DNA of 64,000 nucleotides. Origin: Flavobacterium fragile (GTDB taxonomy: Bacteria > Bacteroidota > Bacteroidia > Flavobacteriales > Flavobacteriaceae). Below the pieces are notes generated by a model. It did not search any database. It saw nothing but the letters and a program-made list of their open reading frames with translations, and was not told the origin of the DNA. This document shows, in pieces, positions 48,925-56,415 of this stretch; within the stretch, counting starts at the first letter, position 1, and the number at the start of each line of letters is the position of its first letter. Position numbers and translations under genes: made by a program. The stretch lies in the NCBI RefSeq assembly GCF_023634865.1, contig NZ_JAMLJN010000004.1:62001-126000 (forward strand), written 5' to 3'.

Positions 48925-50228
48925 TCTTCTAATACGATTTTTATATTGTTTTGTGTTGTTTCTTTACTTGTAAATCGGTTATCTGCTCGTTTTCCAATTA
49001 CCCAAACAATTTGGTCCTCCGAACATAATAACCATTGATTTTCTTTATCTAAAAGCGAGTATTTTTCATCTTTGAAATACTTACTCAATTTCTTTTTTCC
49101 ATTCATTCCTGATGGATAAAAATAATCTCCTTCTTGCCATTTTCTGATGGTTAATGGAAATTTGAGTTTATTTTCATCTACAAATATACAATTCGAATGT
49201 GTTTCAAAAATGTTAACTCCTTTAGAAAACCTAAGTTTTAAGGGAATATTAACTTTACTATCTAAAGATTCGATAATATAAACTGCTGAATTATCTGATG
49301 CCTTTCTTTCGGAAAGGATTAATTTCTCTCGATCTTTCAATAAAACATGAGTTTCAGAAAAAACTTGTTTTCCTGATTGTGCTTCAACCAAATCATAAAT
49401 GTCATTCCAAGCCGAAAATCCGTAATCTTTCAGCCATTGGTACAAATACGCTTTATAATTTTGGAATTCAAGCAACGGTTTTAGATGAATTTCTAATTGA
49501 TTTTCTTTTACTTCAACTACTTTTTCATAAACCAATTTAGAAGCGTCATTGACCAAAGATTCCGCTTGTTGCAAATGATGTAAAGTATTTTGAAACGAAT
49601 CTAAAAATCCTGTATTCAATTCTTTTAAAATGGGAACAATATTGTGACGTAATTTATTTCTAAAATACTTGTCTGAAGCATTACTCAAATCTTCTCGCCA
49701 TTGAATTTTATTTTCATTGGCATAATTTTCAATTTCTTCTCTTGAAAACGGCAACAACGGACGAATAATGTTTCCATTTTGAGCTGGAATTCCGGTTAAA
49801 CCTTCTAAACCCGTTCCTCTTGTAAAATTGATTAAAAACGTTTCTACATTGTCATCCAAATGATGCGCCGTTAAAACATAATCAAATCCAAGTGAAATAA
49901 TTTCTTGAAACCAATCGTAACGCAACTTTCGAGCGGCTAATTGAATGGAAAGTTTGTTTTCTTTAGCAAATTCGAGCGTATCAAACTTCTCAATAAAATA
50001 TGGAATATACCTATCTTGACAAATTTCCTTTACTAACATTTCATCTCCATCACTCTCTTTTCCACGCAGTTGAAAATTGCAATGTGCTACGCAAATATCA
50101 AACCTCAACTTATAAAACAAATCCAACAAAACCATACTATCAATGCCACCACTTACCGCTAAAAGTAATTTCTTGTCTTTTAGTTGAGGAAATTTTGTAG
50201 TAATATGGTTTTGAAATTTTATTAGCAT
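48921..50228 (-). CDS. tilS: tRNA(Ile)-lysidine synthase
   Basis: 435-residue ATP-dependent enzyme that modifies the wobble C of the AUA-reading tRNA-Ile. PP-loop LLAVSGGIDSMVLLDLF, AHCNFQLRGKESDGDE, TAHHLDDNVETFLINFTRGTGLEGL and RPLLPFSREEI are canonical, and a C-terminal TilS domain (about 360-435, FPLTIRKWQEGDYFYPSGMNGKKKLSKYFKDEK) is present. Start at 50228 (MLIKFQNHI) rather than 50267: the longer form overlaps pabB and adds 13 unconserved residues. Operon pabB-tilS-dsbD. Confidence 0.95.
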   Translation of the reverse strand: MLIKFQNHITTKFPQLKDKKLLLAVSGGIDSMVLLDLFYKLRFDICVAHCNFQLRGKESDGDEMLVKEICQDRYIPYFIEKFDTLEFAKENKLSIQLAARKLRYDWFQEIISLGFDYVLTAHHLDDNVETFLINFTRGTGLEGLTGIPAQNGNIIRPLLPFSREEIENYANENKIQWREDLSNASDKYFRNKLRHNIVPILKELNTGFLDSFQNTLHHLQQAESLVNDASKLVYEKVVEVKENQLEIHLKPLLEFQNYKAYLYQWLKDYGFSAWNDIYDLVEAQSGKQVFSETHVLLKDREKLILSERKASDNSAVYIIESLDSKVNIPLKLRFSKGVNIFETHSNCIFVDENKLKFPLTIRKWQEGDYFYPSGMNGKKKLSKYFKDEKYSLLDKENQWLLCSEDQIVWVIGKRADNRFTSKETTQNNIKIVLEE

Positions 50229-50244
50229 GACCAAAAATAAGGAA

Positions 50245-51534
50245 TTATTTGGATTGCAGCACTTCAAACATTGCTTTTGCCTTTAACAAACATTCTTCGT
50301 ACTCATTTTCAGGAATAGCCTGAGAAGTTATAGCACTTCCGACAGAAAAAGATAAATATTGATTTTTTGAATTGTGCAAAATACTTCGAATGACCACATT
50401 AAAATCGAAATCGCCATTTGGAGTAAAATAACCCACTGCTCCACTATATAATCCGCGCTTGGTTTCTTCTAATTCTTCAATGATTTGCATGGCGGAAATC
50501 TTTGGTGCTCCCGTCATGCTTCCCATTGGAAAAGTGGTTCTAAGTATTTCAATTGGTGAAGTTGTATTTTCAACTTCCGAAACAATTGTTGAAATCATTT
50601 GGTGAACTTGCTTAAAAGTGTAAATCTGACACAATTCTTCCACTTGAACGCTTCCTTTTGTGGCGGTGTGCGATAAATCATTTCGAACTAAATCAACAAT
50701 CATGATGTTTTCTGAACGCTCTTTTTCGTTTTGAGCTAAATCTGATTTTAATTGTTCGTCTTGTTTTACATCAAAACTTCTTCTTGCCGTGCCTTTTATG
50801 GGTTGGGAAATAACTTTTAAACCTTCTTTTCGCAAATATCGTTCTGGGGATGCAGAAAGCAAATACTGAAAATTATTCTTGAAATACACCGCAAATGGTG
50901 GTTCCGAAATAGCATTCAGTTTTTGATAGATTTCCAAAGGTTCAATTTGAGCATTTTCGGCATAAAATTCCATACAGAAATTGGCTTCGTAAATGTCGCC
51001 ACGATGAATATGTTCAAGCATTTTGGAAACTTTGGAAAGATAATTTTCTTTTGAGATTCTTTGTTGAATATTGATGGATGATGGGTGATGGATGATGGAT
51101 GCAATGGATTCGATTTCTTCGAAATCGGTTTCTATTTCGTCATCACACATTCGTAAATATTGAATTTCTACTTGATTTTCCTTGATTAAAAACAACTTTT
51201 TAGGTTGGAAGAAAAACAAATCTGGAAAATCTAAACCATCGAAATTGTTGGAATGTAAATCTTCGGTATCGTTTTTTAAATCGTAGGACAAATAACCAAA
51301 CAACCAATCTTTCGTTTGGCTTTGGTACTGATACAAATCTTGAAACGCATTTTCGTAATCGGTTTTAATCGAAGTAAAAGCATCCACCGCCAAAACCGCA
51401 TCGTAACTCGAATACTTTTGATGATATTGATTCGAATCTAAAAAAACAACTTCTCTATGTTGGTTGGCCCAATGCAAAAGTTGGTTTTTAAAGTCGGGAA
51501 ACTGCGAAATATATTTTGTAATTACTGTTCTCAA
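50245..51534 (-). CDS. pabB: Aminodeoxychorismate synthase component I
   Basis: 429-residue chorismate-binding enzyme that makes 4-amino-4-deoxychorismate for folate with PabA. The C-terminal core shows IHRGDIYEANFCMEFYAE, SPERYLRK, QPIKGTARRS, DLVRNDL, PMGSMTGAPKISAMQIIEELE and GLYSGAVGYFTPNGDFDFNVVIRS. PIKGT favours PabB or a related chorismate enzyme over anthranilate synthase, which usually has PIAGT. An Ile/Ser/His-rich tract around residues 140-152 is encoded by a tandem-repeat DNA segment. No pabA lies nearby. Confidence 0.9.
   Translation of the reverse strand: MRTVITKYISQFPDFKNQLLHWANQHREVVFLDSNQYHQKYSSYDAVLAVDAFTSIKTDYENAFQDLYQYQSQTKDWLFGYLSYDLKNDTEDLHSNNFDGLDFPDLFFFQPKKLFLIKENQVEIQYLRMCDDEIETDFEEIESIASIIHHPSSINIQQRISKENYLSKVSKMLEHIHRGDIYEANFCMEFYAENAQIEPLEIYQKLNAISEPPFAVYFKNNFQYLLSASPERYLRKEGLKVISQPIKGTARRSFDVKQDEQLKSDLAQNEKERSENIMIVDLVRNDLSHTATKGSVQVEELCQIYTFKQVHQMISTIVSEVENTTSPIEILRTTFPMGSMTGAPKISAMQIIEELEETKRGLYSGAVGYFTPNGDFDFNVVIRSILHNSKNQYLSFSVGSAITSQAIPENEYEECLLKAKAMFEVLQSK
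51072..51101. repeat. GATGGATGATGG-type tandem repeat inside pabB
   Basis: A run of GATGGATG/GATGGGTG units of about 30 bases sits in frame within pabB and codes on the minus strand for a short IIHHPSS-like stretch between conserved blocks. It looks like a simple-sequence insertion tolerated in a loop. Confidence 0.6.
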
Positions 51535-51718
51535 ATTGGAAAATTTACTTCGTAAAAGTACAACAAAAAAATAGTTGTTGGAAAATGGTTCAAATGTTAA
51601 AATTTGGCACGGTTTTTATTCTTGCCTTATTAACTAACCCATTAAAAATTCATTTGTATTGATTCTAAAACTACACGTATTAAAAACAATTAATCAATAA
51701 CTTAAAAAATGAATTTTT

Positions 51719-52612
51719 ATGAACAAAAACACCAAAATCGTACTGACTTTGCTTGCACTTGGCTTAGTCTTGTCTTGTAAAGAAAGAGTTGCAGAAGAAT
51801 CAGCAGATTATTCAGAAAATGTTGCAACCGATAGCACAAGTGTTGTTTCTTCTTCCGCAGCCGTTGAAAACAAAAACAGCAATCGGAAATTTGTTCGAAC
51901 GGCTGATGTAAAATTTAAAGTCAAGAATGTCGCCAAATCGACTTATGCTATTGAAGATGCAACTACGAAATTTGGTGGATTTGTAACCTATACCAATCTT
52001 CAAAGCAACATTCACAGCGAAGACCGAACCAAAGTGAGTCAGGATAGTACTTTAGTGACAACAAAATATAAAGTAGATAACAACATCACGATTCGCGTTC
52101 CGAATACGAAAATGGATACAGTGATTAAAACCATTGCAAAACAAATTCATTTTTTGGATTATCGAATCATTAAAGCAGATGATGTTACCTTACAAATGTT
52201 ATCCAATGAATTAGCACAAAAAAGAAGTAATTCTTCTGAAAAACGATTGGAAAATGCAATTGATTCGAAAGGAAAGAAACTAAATCAAGTTGTTGATGCC
52301 GAATCAACCTTAGATGCAAAAAAAGAGCAAAATGACGCTTCAAAATTGCAGAATTTATCGTTACAAGACCAAGTGAACTTTAGTACTTTAACGCTAAACA
52401 TTTACCAAGACGAAAGCATCAAACAAGAAATGGTGGCTAATGAAAAAAGCATCAACGCTTACCGCCCTAATATTGGCTTACAAATTTGGGATAGTGTAAA
52501 AACGGGTTGGTTTATGTTAGAGAATATTATTTCGTTTGTAGTGGTGCTCTGGCCTTTTGCCTTAGTTGGGTTTTTAGGATTTTTGGGATATAAAAAGTTT
52601 TTGAAAAAGTAA
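51719..52612 (+). CDS. DUF4349 lipoprotein with C-terminal membrane helix
   Basis: 297 residues: lipoprotein signal peptide ending GLVLSC, a DUF4349 domain (KFVRTADVKFKVKNVAKSTYAIEDATTKFGGFVTYTNL, NITIRVPNTKMDTVIKTI), a coiled-coil segment (about 155-215) and a C-terminal transmembrane helix (about 262-290, IISFVVVLWPFALVGFLGFLG). It is anchored at both ends to membranes. Function unknown; DUF4349 proteins are putative envelope proteins. Followed by a terminator with a GAAA tetraloop. Confidence 0.9.
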   Translation: MNKNTKIVLTLLALGLVLSCKERVAEESADYSENVATDSTSVVSSSAAVENKNSNRKFVRTADVKFKVKNVAKSTYAIEDATTKFGGFVTYTNLQSNIHSEDRTKVSQDSTLVTTKYKVDNNITIRVPNTKMDTVIKTIAKQIHFLDYRIIKADDVTLQMLSNELAQKRSNSSEKRLENAIDSKGKKLNQVVDAESTLDAKKEQNDASKLQNLSLQDQVNFSTLTLNIYQDESIKQEMVANEKSINAYRPNIGLQIWDSVKTGWFMLENIISFVVVLWPFALVGFLGFLGYKKFLKK

Positions 52613-52617
52613 ACAAT

Positions 52618-52647
52618 AAGCCATCGGGAAACCGGTGGTTTTTTGTT
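52618..52647 (+). terminator. Terminator after the DUF4349 gene
   Basis: AAGCCATCGG pairs (two wobbles) with CCGGTGGTTT around a GAAA loop, then T residues. It marks the left limit of the housekeeping genes before the cassette-like array. Confidence 0.75.
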
Positions 52648-52819
52648 TAAAAGATTGTATTAATACTAATATTGTGTTTGATTTTTTTATTATTTTTGAA
52701 AAAGACAAAATAGACATCTATCTGACATATACACCCAAAATTGGGTAGCTAAGTATGATTTTGTCAGACATATAAACAAGTTATAAGCAAGCCGTCGGCA
52801 ATACGTTAAAATAGAACAT

Positions 52820-53146
52820 ATGAATACAATAGACTACAATTCTATATCTGAAGCCATAACCGAATTATCAAAGATTGGACAAAAAGAAATTGTTACCAAG
52901 CTTGAAAATATTTTGGAGAATAATGAACTTGAAAAGCCAGAGTTTCATAACAGAAAGGACGATAAAACAACAAGTTATTACAGATTAAATTTAACAGAAG
53001 AAGATTTGGAAGTGATTACAGATCTTTTTTTAGATTTAGAAGTTGGAAGCTTAACTGAAGACGGAGAAGCTGGACACTCAACAGAAAGATATGTAGCGCT
53101 ATTAAATAATTGGTCAAATATTAGTGGAGAAACGGCCAGCTTATAA
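52820..53146 (+). CDS. Cassette gene 1: 108-residue protein of unknown function
   Basis: Acidic cytoplasmic protein without signal peptide or membrane helix; helical N-terminal half (ISEAITELSKIGQKEIVTKLENILENNE), then a part rich in Asp and Glu (LNLTEEDLEVITDLFLDLEVGSLTEDGEAGHST). I do not recognise the family. An immunity-like or small regulatory protein would fit, but there is no direct evidence. The ATG lies 40 bases inside unit 1. The stop codon TAA is part of the TTATAAC end of the unit, so the gene fills its cassette. It has the same orientation as the other two cassette genes. Confidence 0.7.
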   Translation: MNTIDYNSISEAITELSKIGQKEIVTKLENILENNELEKPEFHNRKDDKTTSYYRLNLTEEDLEVITDLFLDLEVGSLTEDGEAGHSTERYVALLNNWSNISGETASL

Positions 53147-53266
53147 CAGCGGTTTCGCGCAATTGTTGGTTTCTATTTTTACGTGTTCACGAAAAACGTT
53201 TATCTTTAACAGAAAATAATTCGTTCGCTGGCTTCACAACTGCCGCGAAGCCGCGGAACGTTATGT
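53139..53266 (+). repeat. attC-like site A, between units 1 and 2
   Basis: Left arm GCTTATAAC-AGCGG-T-TTCGCG-CA..GTTG (53139-53168), right arm CAAC-TG-C-CGCGAA-G-CCGC-GGAAC-GTTATGT (53237-53266). Pairs: GCGG/CCGC, TTCGCG/CGCGAA, GTTG/CAAC, with unpaired single bases (T53153, G53250) on one arm, as in folded attC sites. A variable middle of about 65 bases lies between. Expected exchange point: between G53260 and T53261. Confidence 0.72.
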
Positions 53267-53299
53267 GTAACCGTAATCTGCTTTTCAATAGAACCATTA

Positions 53300-53752
53300 A
53301 TGAATAAAACTTTATACATATTTATCATCGTCATTGCATTTTTGAGTTGTTCAAAGACAAACTCGATAGAAGATACATTTGTTACTGCCCAAAATGAGTA
53401 TTGGACATATTACAGTCAAGGTCAATCTGGATATATGTATTTTAAGTTTCATAAAAATGGAACTTACGATAAATATGAAAGAGACTTGGGTTTATTTAAT
53501 AATGATGGTGATTTGGTTAGTGGTAAACGCAATTGGTCAATTTCAAAAGATAGTATTTTTACTTGGGGAGCGCACAAATATGATTTAGTAAGTTGTAACG
53601 AAAAAGCGATTGTTATAATGTACTTTGAAAAAAATGGAATTCCAGGCTATATTTTCTTCATTAAAGAAAAAGTAGGTGAAAAAAGAAAAGGTGATTATTA
53701 TTACGAACAGAAGCGGTTAAAGAATGTGGAAAAATATAAAAGTGCTTGGTAA
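53300..53752 (+). CDS. Cassette gene 2: 150-residue lipoprotein of unknown function
   Basis: Signal peptide of a lipoprotein (FIIVIAFLSCSKTNS, Cys about residue 17). The mature part is about 130 residues, Tyr/Trp-rich, with a pattern GTYDKYERDLG, KRNWSISKDSIFTWGAHKYDLVS and NGIPGYIFFIKEK that suggests a lipocalin-like or META-like small beta-sheet protein. No family is assigned. The stop lies 8 bases before the end-repeat of the unit. Being exported and lipidated, it probably acts at the envelope; cassettes of other integrons often carry such secreted proteins. Confidence 0.75.
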   Translation: MNKTLYIFIIVIAFLSCSKTNSIEDTFVTAQNEYWTYYSQGQSGYMYFKFHKNGTYDKYERDLGLFNNDGDLVSGKRNWSISKDSIFTWGAHKYDLVSCNEKAIVIMYFEKNGIPGYIFFIKEKVGEKRKGDYYYEQKRLKNVEKYKSAW

Positions 53753-53760
53753 AAGTGTCA

Positions 53761-53901
53761 CGGCTACACATAACAGCCGTTTGGCAAGATTGGGGTTTTA
53801 GGCTTAATTTAAAGTTGGTCTTGTATTTGGAAATTTTGTGCTTAACCGAAAAATAAATCTTAATTTAGTCCCCAACCTCGCCAAGCGGCGGGACGTTAGC
53901 G
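53761..53901 (+). repeat. attC-like site B, between units 2 and 3
   Basis: Left arm ..TACACATAAC-A-GCCG-T-TTGGC-AAGA-TTGGGG (53765-53795), right arm CCCCAA-CCTC-GCCAA-G-CGGC-GGGAC-GTTAGCG (53870-53901). Pairs GCCG/CGGC, TTGGC/GCCAA and TTGGGG/CCCCAA give a strong imperfect hairpin with bulged bases at the same places as in site A. The ends TAACAGCsGTTT and AAGCsGCGGrACGTTA are shared with site A, while the middle (about 74 bases) is unrelated. Exchange point expected between G53895 and T53896. Confidence 0.75.
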
Positions 53902-53923
53902 ATAATGTTAAAAACCGAAATTC

Positions 53924-54325
53924 ATGAAAAATCTTTTAATAATAATTTTCACTTTGATTTCTTTTCTCTCATATGCGCAGGAAAGTTCGATACAAAATGA
54001 TTCAATTTCATTAGGAACTTGTAGAGAAGGAATTGAAAACGCAGAGTCTGACTTCAAAAAAAATATTTACAATTTATATTCTTATGGATTGTCTGTCGAA
54101 ATTATTAAAAAAGGCGAAGAAGATTTCAACGAATTTTACAGAGATTATATGTTTAAAAATTATTCGATTAATATTGAAAATAGAGGTTGTGTTATTTTAC
54201 CAAAGTCTAAATGTTATGCTGAAACTGCAAAAAAATTAATTTTTCAAAAGTTTGGAGAGGACATATTTGAGCGAACTAGAAAAGAAGCAAAAAAAGCATT
54301 TTTAAAAAATAAACACTATCGCTAA
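53924..54325 (+). CDS. Cassette gene 3: 133-residue secreted protein of unknown function
   Basis: Signal peptide ending FLSYAQ (about residue 18), then about 115 residues, Lys/Glu-rich and helical, with three or four Cys (GTCREGIENAESDFKKNIYN, NRGCVILPKSKCYAETAKKLI). No family is recognised. The stop TAA is within the CGCTAAC end repeat of the unit, as in gene 1. The ATG is 28 bases into the unit. Same strand as the other cassette genes. Confidence 0.72.
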   Translation: MKNLLIIIFTLISFLSYAQESSIQNDSISLGTCREGIENAESDFKKNIYNLYSYGLSVEIIKKGEEDFNEFYRDYMFKNYSINIENRGCVILPKSKCYAETAKKLIFQKFGEDIFERTRKEAKKAFLKNKHYR

Positions 54326-54349
54326 CAGCGGTTTACTTCAATGGCTACT
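54314..54349 (+). repeat. attC-like site C, left half only
   Basis: CACTATCGCTAAC-AGCGG-TTTACTTCAATGGC repeats the left arm of sites A and B (TAACAGCGGTTT), but no right arm ending GCGGrACGTTA follows. The next bases are A-rich, then a short palindrome CGGATT/AATCCG (54381-54395). The array seems to have lost its right end here. Confidence 0.6.
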
Positions 54350-54405
54350 TCCGTATTTTACTACAAAAAAACCGATAACGCGGATTTACAATCCGTGCTA
54401 ACAAA

Positions 54406-54440
54406 AAAAATCCCAAACTCAATTGAATTTGGGATTTTTG
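54406..54440 (-). terminator. Terminator of lpd
   Basis: AATCCCAAA (54409-54417) pairs with TTTGGGATT (54428-54436); the A run 54403-54410 gives the T tail on the minus strand. Confidence 0.85.
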
Positions 54441-54458
54441 ATATAATGACTTTTCTAT

Positions 54459-55862
54459 TTACACGTGTAATGCTCTGTTATCAGTTGCTGCTAATGCTGC
54501 TTCTTTGATAGCTTCTGCAAACGTTGGGTGTGCGTGTGACATTCTTGAAATATCTTCTGCACTTGCTCTAAATTCCATTGCTGTAACTGCTTCTGCAATT
54601 AAATCGGCACATCTTGCACCAATCATGTGAACGCCTAAAACTTCATCTGTTTTTGCGTCTGCTAAGATTTTTACAAATCCGTCAGTGTCTCCTCCTGCTC
54701 TAGCTCTACCTAATGCTTTGAATGGAAAACTTCCTGCTTTGTAAGCTACACCTTCAGCTTTTAATTGCTCTTCTGTTTTACCTACAGCTGCAACTTCTGG
54801 CCAAGTGTAAACTACACCCGGAATTAAGTTATAATCGATATGAGGTTTTTGACCTGCTAAAATTTCAGCAACTAAAACACCTTCTTCTTCTGCTTTGTGT
54901 GCTAACATCGCTCCACGAACCACATCACCAATTGCATAAATATTAGAAGCCGAAGTTTGTAAATGATCGTTTACTTCGATTTGACCTCTTTCTGTAACTT
55001 TTACTCCTGCTTTTTCAGCGTTTAATCCATCTGTATAAGGACGACGACCTACAGAAACTAATGAATAATCACCTTCTAATGTGATGATTTCTCCTTTAGC
55101 ATTTTCTGCTTTTACCGTTACTACATCTCCTGCTCTTTCTACTGATTGAACTTTGTGAGACGTGTAGAATTTCATTCCTTGTTTTTTTAATACTTTAGTC
55201 AATTCTTTTGATAAAGCAGCGTCCATTCCTGGAATAATTCTGTCCATGAATTCTACTACAGAAACTTGTGCTCCTAAACGTAAATATACTTGACCTAATT
55301 CGATTCCGATTACACCACCACCAATAATTACTAAGTGTTTTGGAACTTCTTTCAGTTTCAAAGCTTCAGTAGAAGTGATGATTCTTTCTTTATCTAATTT
55401 GATAAATGGTAAGCTAGATGGTTTAGAACCTGTAGCAATGATAATATTTTTAGATTCGATGATTTCCGAAGAACCATCTTCTTTAGTCACTTTTACAGAA
55501 GTAGCGCTTTCAAACGAACCTACTCCATTGAAAACGGTAATGTTGTTTTTATCCATTAAGAATTTTACACCACCCGAAGTTTGATCCACAACTGCTTGTT
55601 TACGAGCAATCATTTTTTCAAGATTCACTTTTACATCTCCCGAAACTTCAATTCCGTGGTCAGCAAAGTGTTGTAACTCTTCGTAATGATGAGAAGATGC
55701 TAATAACGCTTTCGATGGAATACATCCCACGTTTAAACAAGTTCCTCCAAGAGTTGAATATTTTTCAATAATAGCTGTTTTAAAACCTAATTGGGCACAA
55801 CGGATAGCTGAAACATATCCTCCAGGGCCAGAACCAATAATGGTTACATCAAATTGACTCAT
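54459..55862 (-). CDS. lpd: Dihydrolipoyl dehydrogenase (E3)
   Basis: 467-residue FAD enzyme that reoxidises dihydrolipoamide in 2-oxo-acid dehydrogenase complexes and the glycine-cleavage system. FAD-binding VTIIGSGPGGYVSAIRCAQLG, redox-active disulfide GGTCLNVGCIPSKALL, NAD-binding IIGGGVIGIELGQVYLRLG, and the C-terminal HAHPTFAEAIKEAAL with the His/Glu pair. Complete. No E1 or E2 gene adjacent. Separated from the Lrp-type gene upstream by about 100 bases. Confidence 0.97.
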   Translation of the reverse strand: MSQFDVTIIGSGPGGYVSAIRCAQLGFKTAIIEKYSTLGGTCLNVGCIPSKALLASSHHYEELQHFADHGIEVSGDVKVNLEKMIARKQAVVDQTSGGVKFLMDKNNITVFNGVGSFESATSVKVTKEDGSSEIIESKNIIIATGSKPSSLPFIKLDKERIITSTEALKLKEVPKHLVIIGGGVIGIELGQVYLRLGAQVSVVEFMDRIIPGMDAALSKELTKVLKKQGMKFYTSHKVQSVERAGDVVTVKAENAKGEIITLEGDYSLVSVGRRPYTDGLNAEKAGVKVTERGQIEVNDHLQTSASNIYAIGDVVRGAMLAHKAEEEGVLVAEILAGQKPHIDYNLIPGVVYTWPEVAAVGKTEEQLKAEGVAYKAGSFPFKALGRARAGGDTDGFVKILADAKTDEVLGVHMIGARCADLIAEAVTAMEFRASAEDISRMSHAHPTFAEAIKEAALAATDNRALHV

Positions 55863-55959
55863 GATTGTATATAAAGTTTGTTGTTTGACTTAAATTCGGA
55901 TACAAAAGTAACGCTTTTTGAATTAATTCTTTGTTACTTTTTTGGTAAATTATTATAGC

Positions 55960-56415
55960 TTAGTTTAAAGTAAAAGCTGTTGTATATTTTACTTCACCAA
56001 TCATAAAAGAACTGTGCGTACTTCCGATATGTTGCAAACCAGTAAGTTTCGTTACCATGAACTCGCGGTATTCTTCCATATCTTTTACATTTACTTTTAA
56101 AATGTAGTCGTAATCCCCACTTACGTGATAACATTCTGAAACTTCGGTTAATTTTACTACTTCACTTTCAAAAGTAGTTATGAAATCTTTTGTATGCTGA
56201 TTTAATTTGATGTGACAAAAAACTACAAATGATTTATTAAGTTTTGTTCGGTCTAAAAGCGCTACATATTTGGTAATAACTCCTTCTCGTTCTAGTTTTT
56301 TAATACGTTCGTAAACAGCCGTTACGGAAAGATTTAGTAATAAGGAAAGCTCCTTAGTCGTCCTTTTAGTGTCTTCTTGCAGAAAACCTAAAAGTTTTTT
56401 GTCGATTGCGTCCAT
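55960..56415 (-). CDS. Lrp/AsnC-family transcriptional regulator
   Basis: 151 residues: N-terminal helix-turn-helix (about 4-55, LLGFLQEDTKRTTKELSLLLNLSVTAVYERIKKLEREGVI) and C-terminal RAM ligand-binding domain (about 65-145, VSECYHVSGDYDYILKVNVKDMEEYREF). A minus-strand TACATTTG box at 56450-56457 lies 35 bases upstream. It is transcribed divergently from the Cys/Met PLP enzyme, which it likely controls in response to an amino acid. Confidence 0.92.
   Translation of the reverse strand: MDAIDKKLLGFLQEDTKRTTKELSLLLNLSVTAVYERIKKLEREGVITKYVALLDRTKLNKSFVVFCHIKLNQHTKDFITTFESEVVKLTEVSECYHVSGDYDYILKVNVKDMEEYREFMVTKLTGLQHIGSTHSSFMIGEVKYTTAFTLN

Larger units (their letters stand above)
52780..54349 (+). 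mobile_element. Integron-cassette-like array without integrase (three units)
   Basis: Three consecutive units, each one short plus-strand gene. Unit 1 runs 52780-53147, unit 2 53260-53774 with its own end site, unit 3 53895-54326. Each starts with GTTA and ends with a complementary TAAC, and the pairing goes on into the unit: 14 of 16 bases in unit 1 (GTTATAAGC.. / ..GCTTATAAC), 14 of 15 in unit 2 (GTTATGTGTA.. / ..TACACATAAC) and 13 of 14 in unit 3 (GTTAGCGATA.. / ..TATCGCTAAC). Neighbouring units share only the GTTA core. Between them are G+C-rich imperfect hairpins like attC sites. This fits gene cassettes inserted singly by an integron-type recombinase; no such recombinase gene is in the window. 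The identification is inferred from structure alone. Confidence 0.75.

Noticed and set aside
53148-53260. Hairpins in the cassette region read as simple terminators or REP elements
   Set aside because: There is no T-run after the stems, the arms are 70-100 bases apart, bulges are conserved, and the flanking unit ends are complementary to each other. attC-like sites explain these facts better.
52820-54325. Cassette genes as a toxin-antitoxin or secretion operon
   Set aside because: Each gene is separated by a hairpin of more than 110 bases and bounded by its own repeats; no overlap or coupling typical of toxin-antitoxin pairs.
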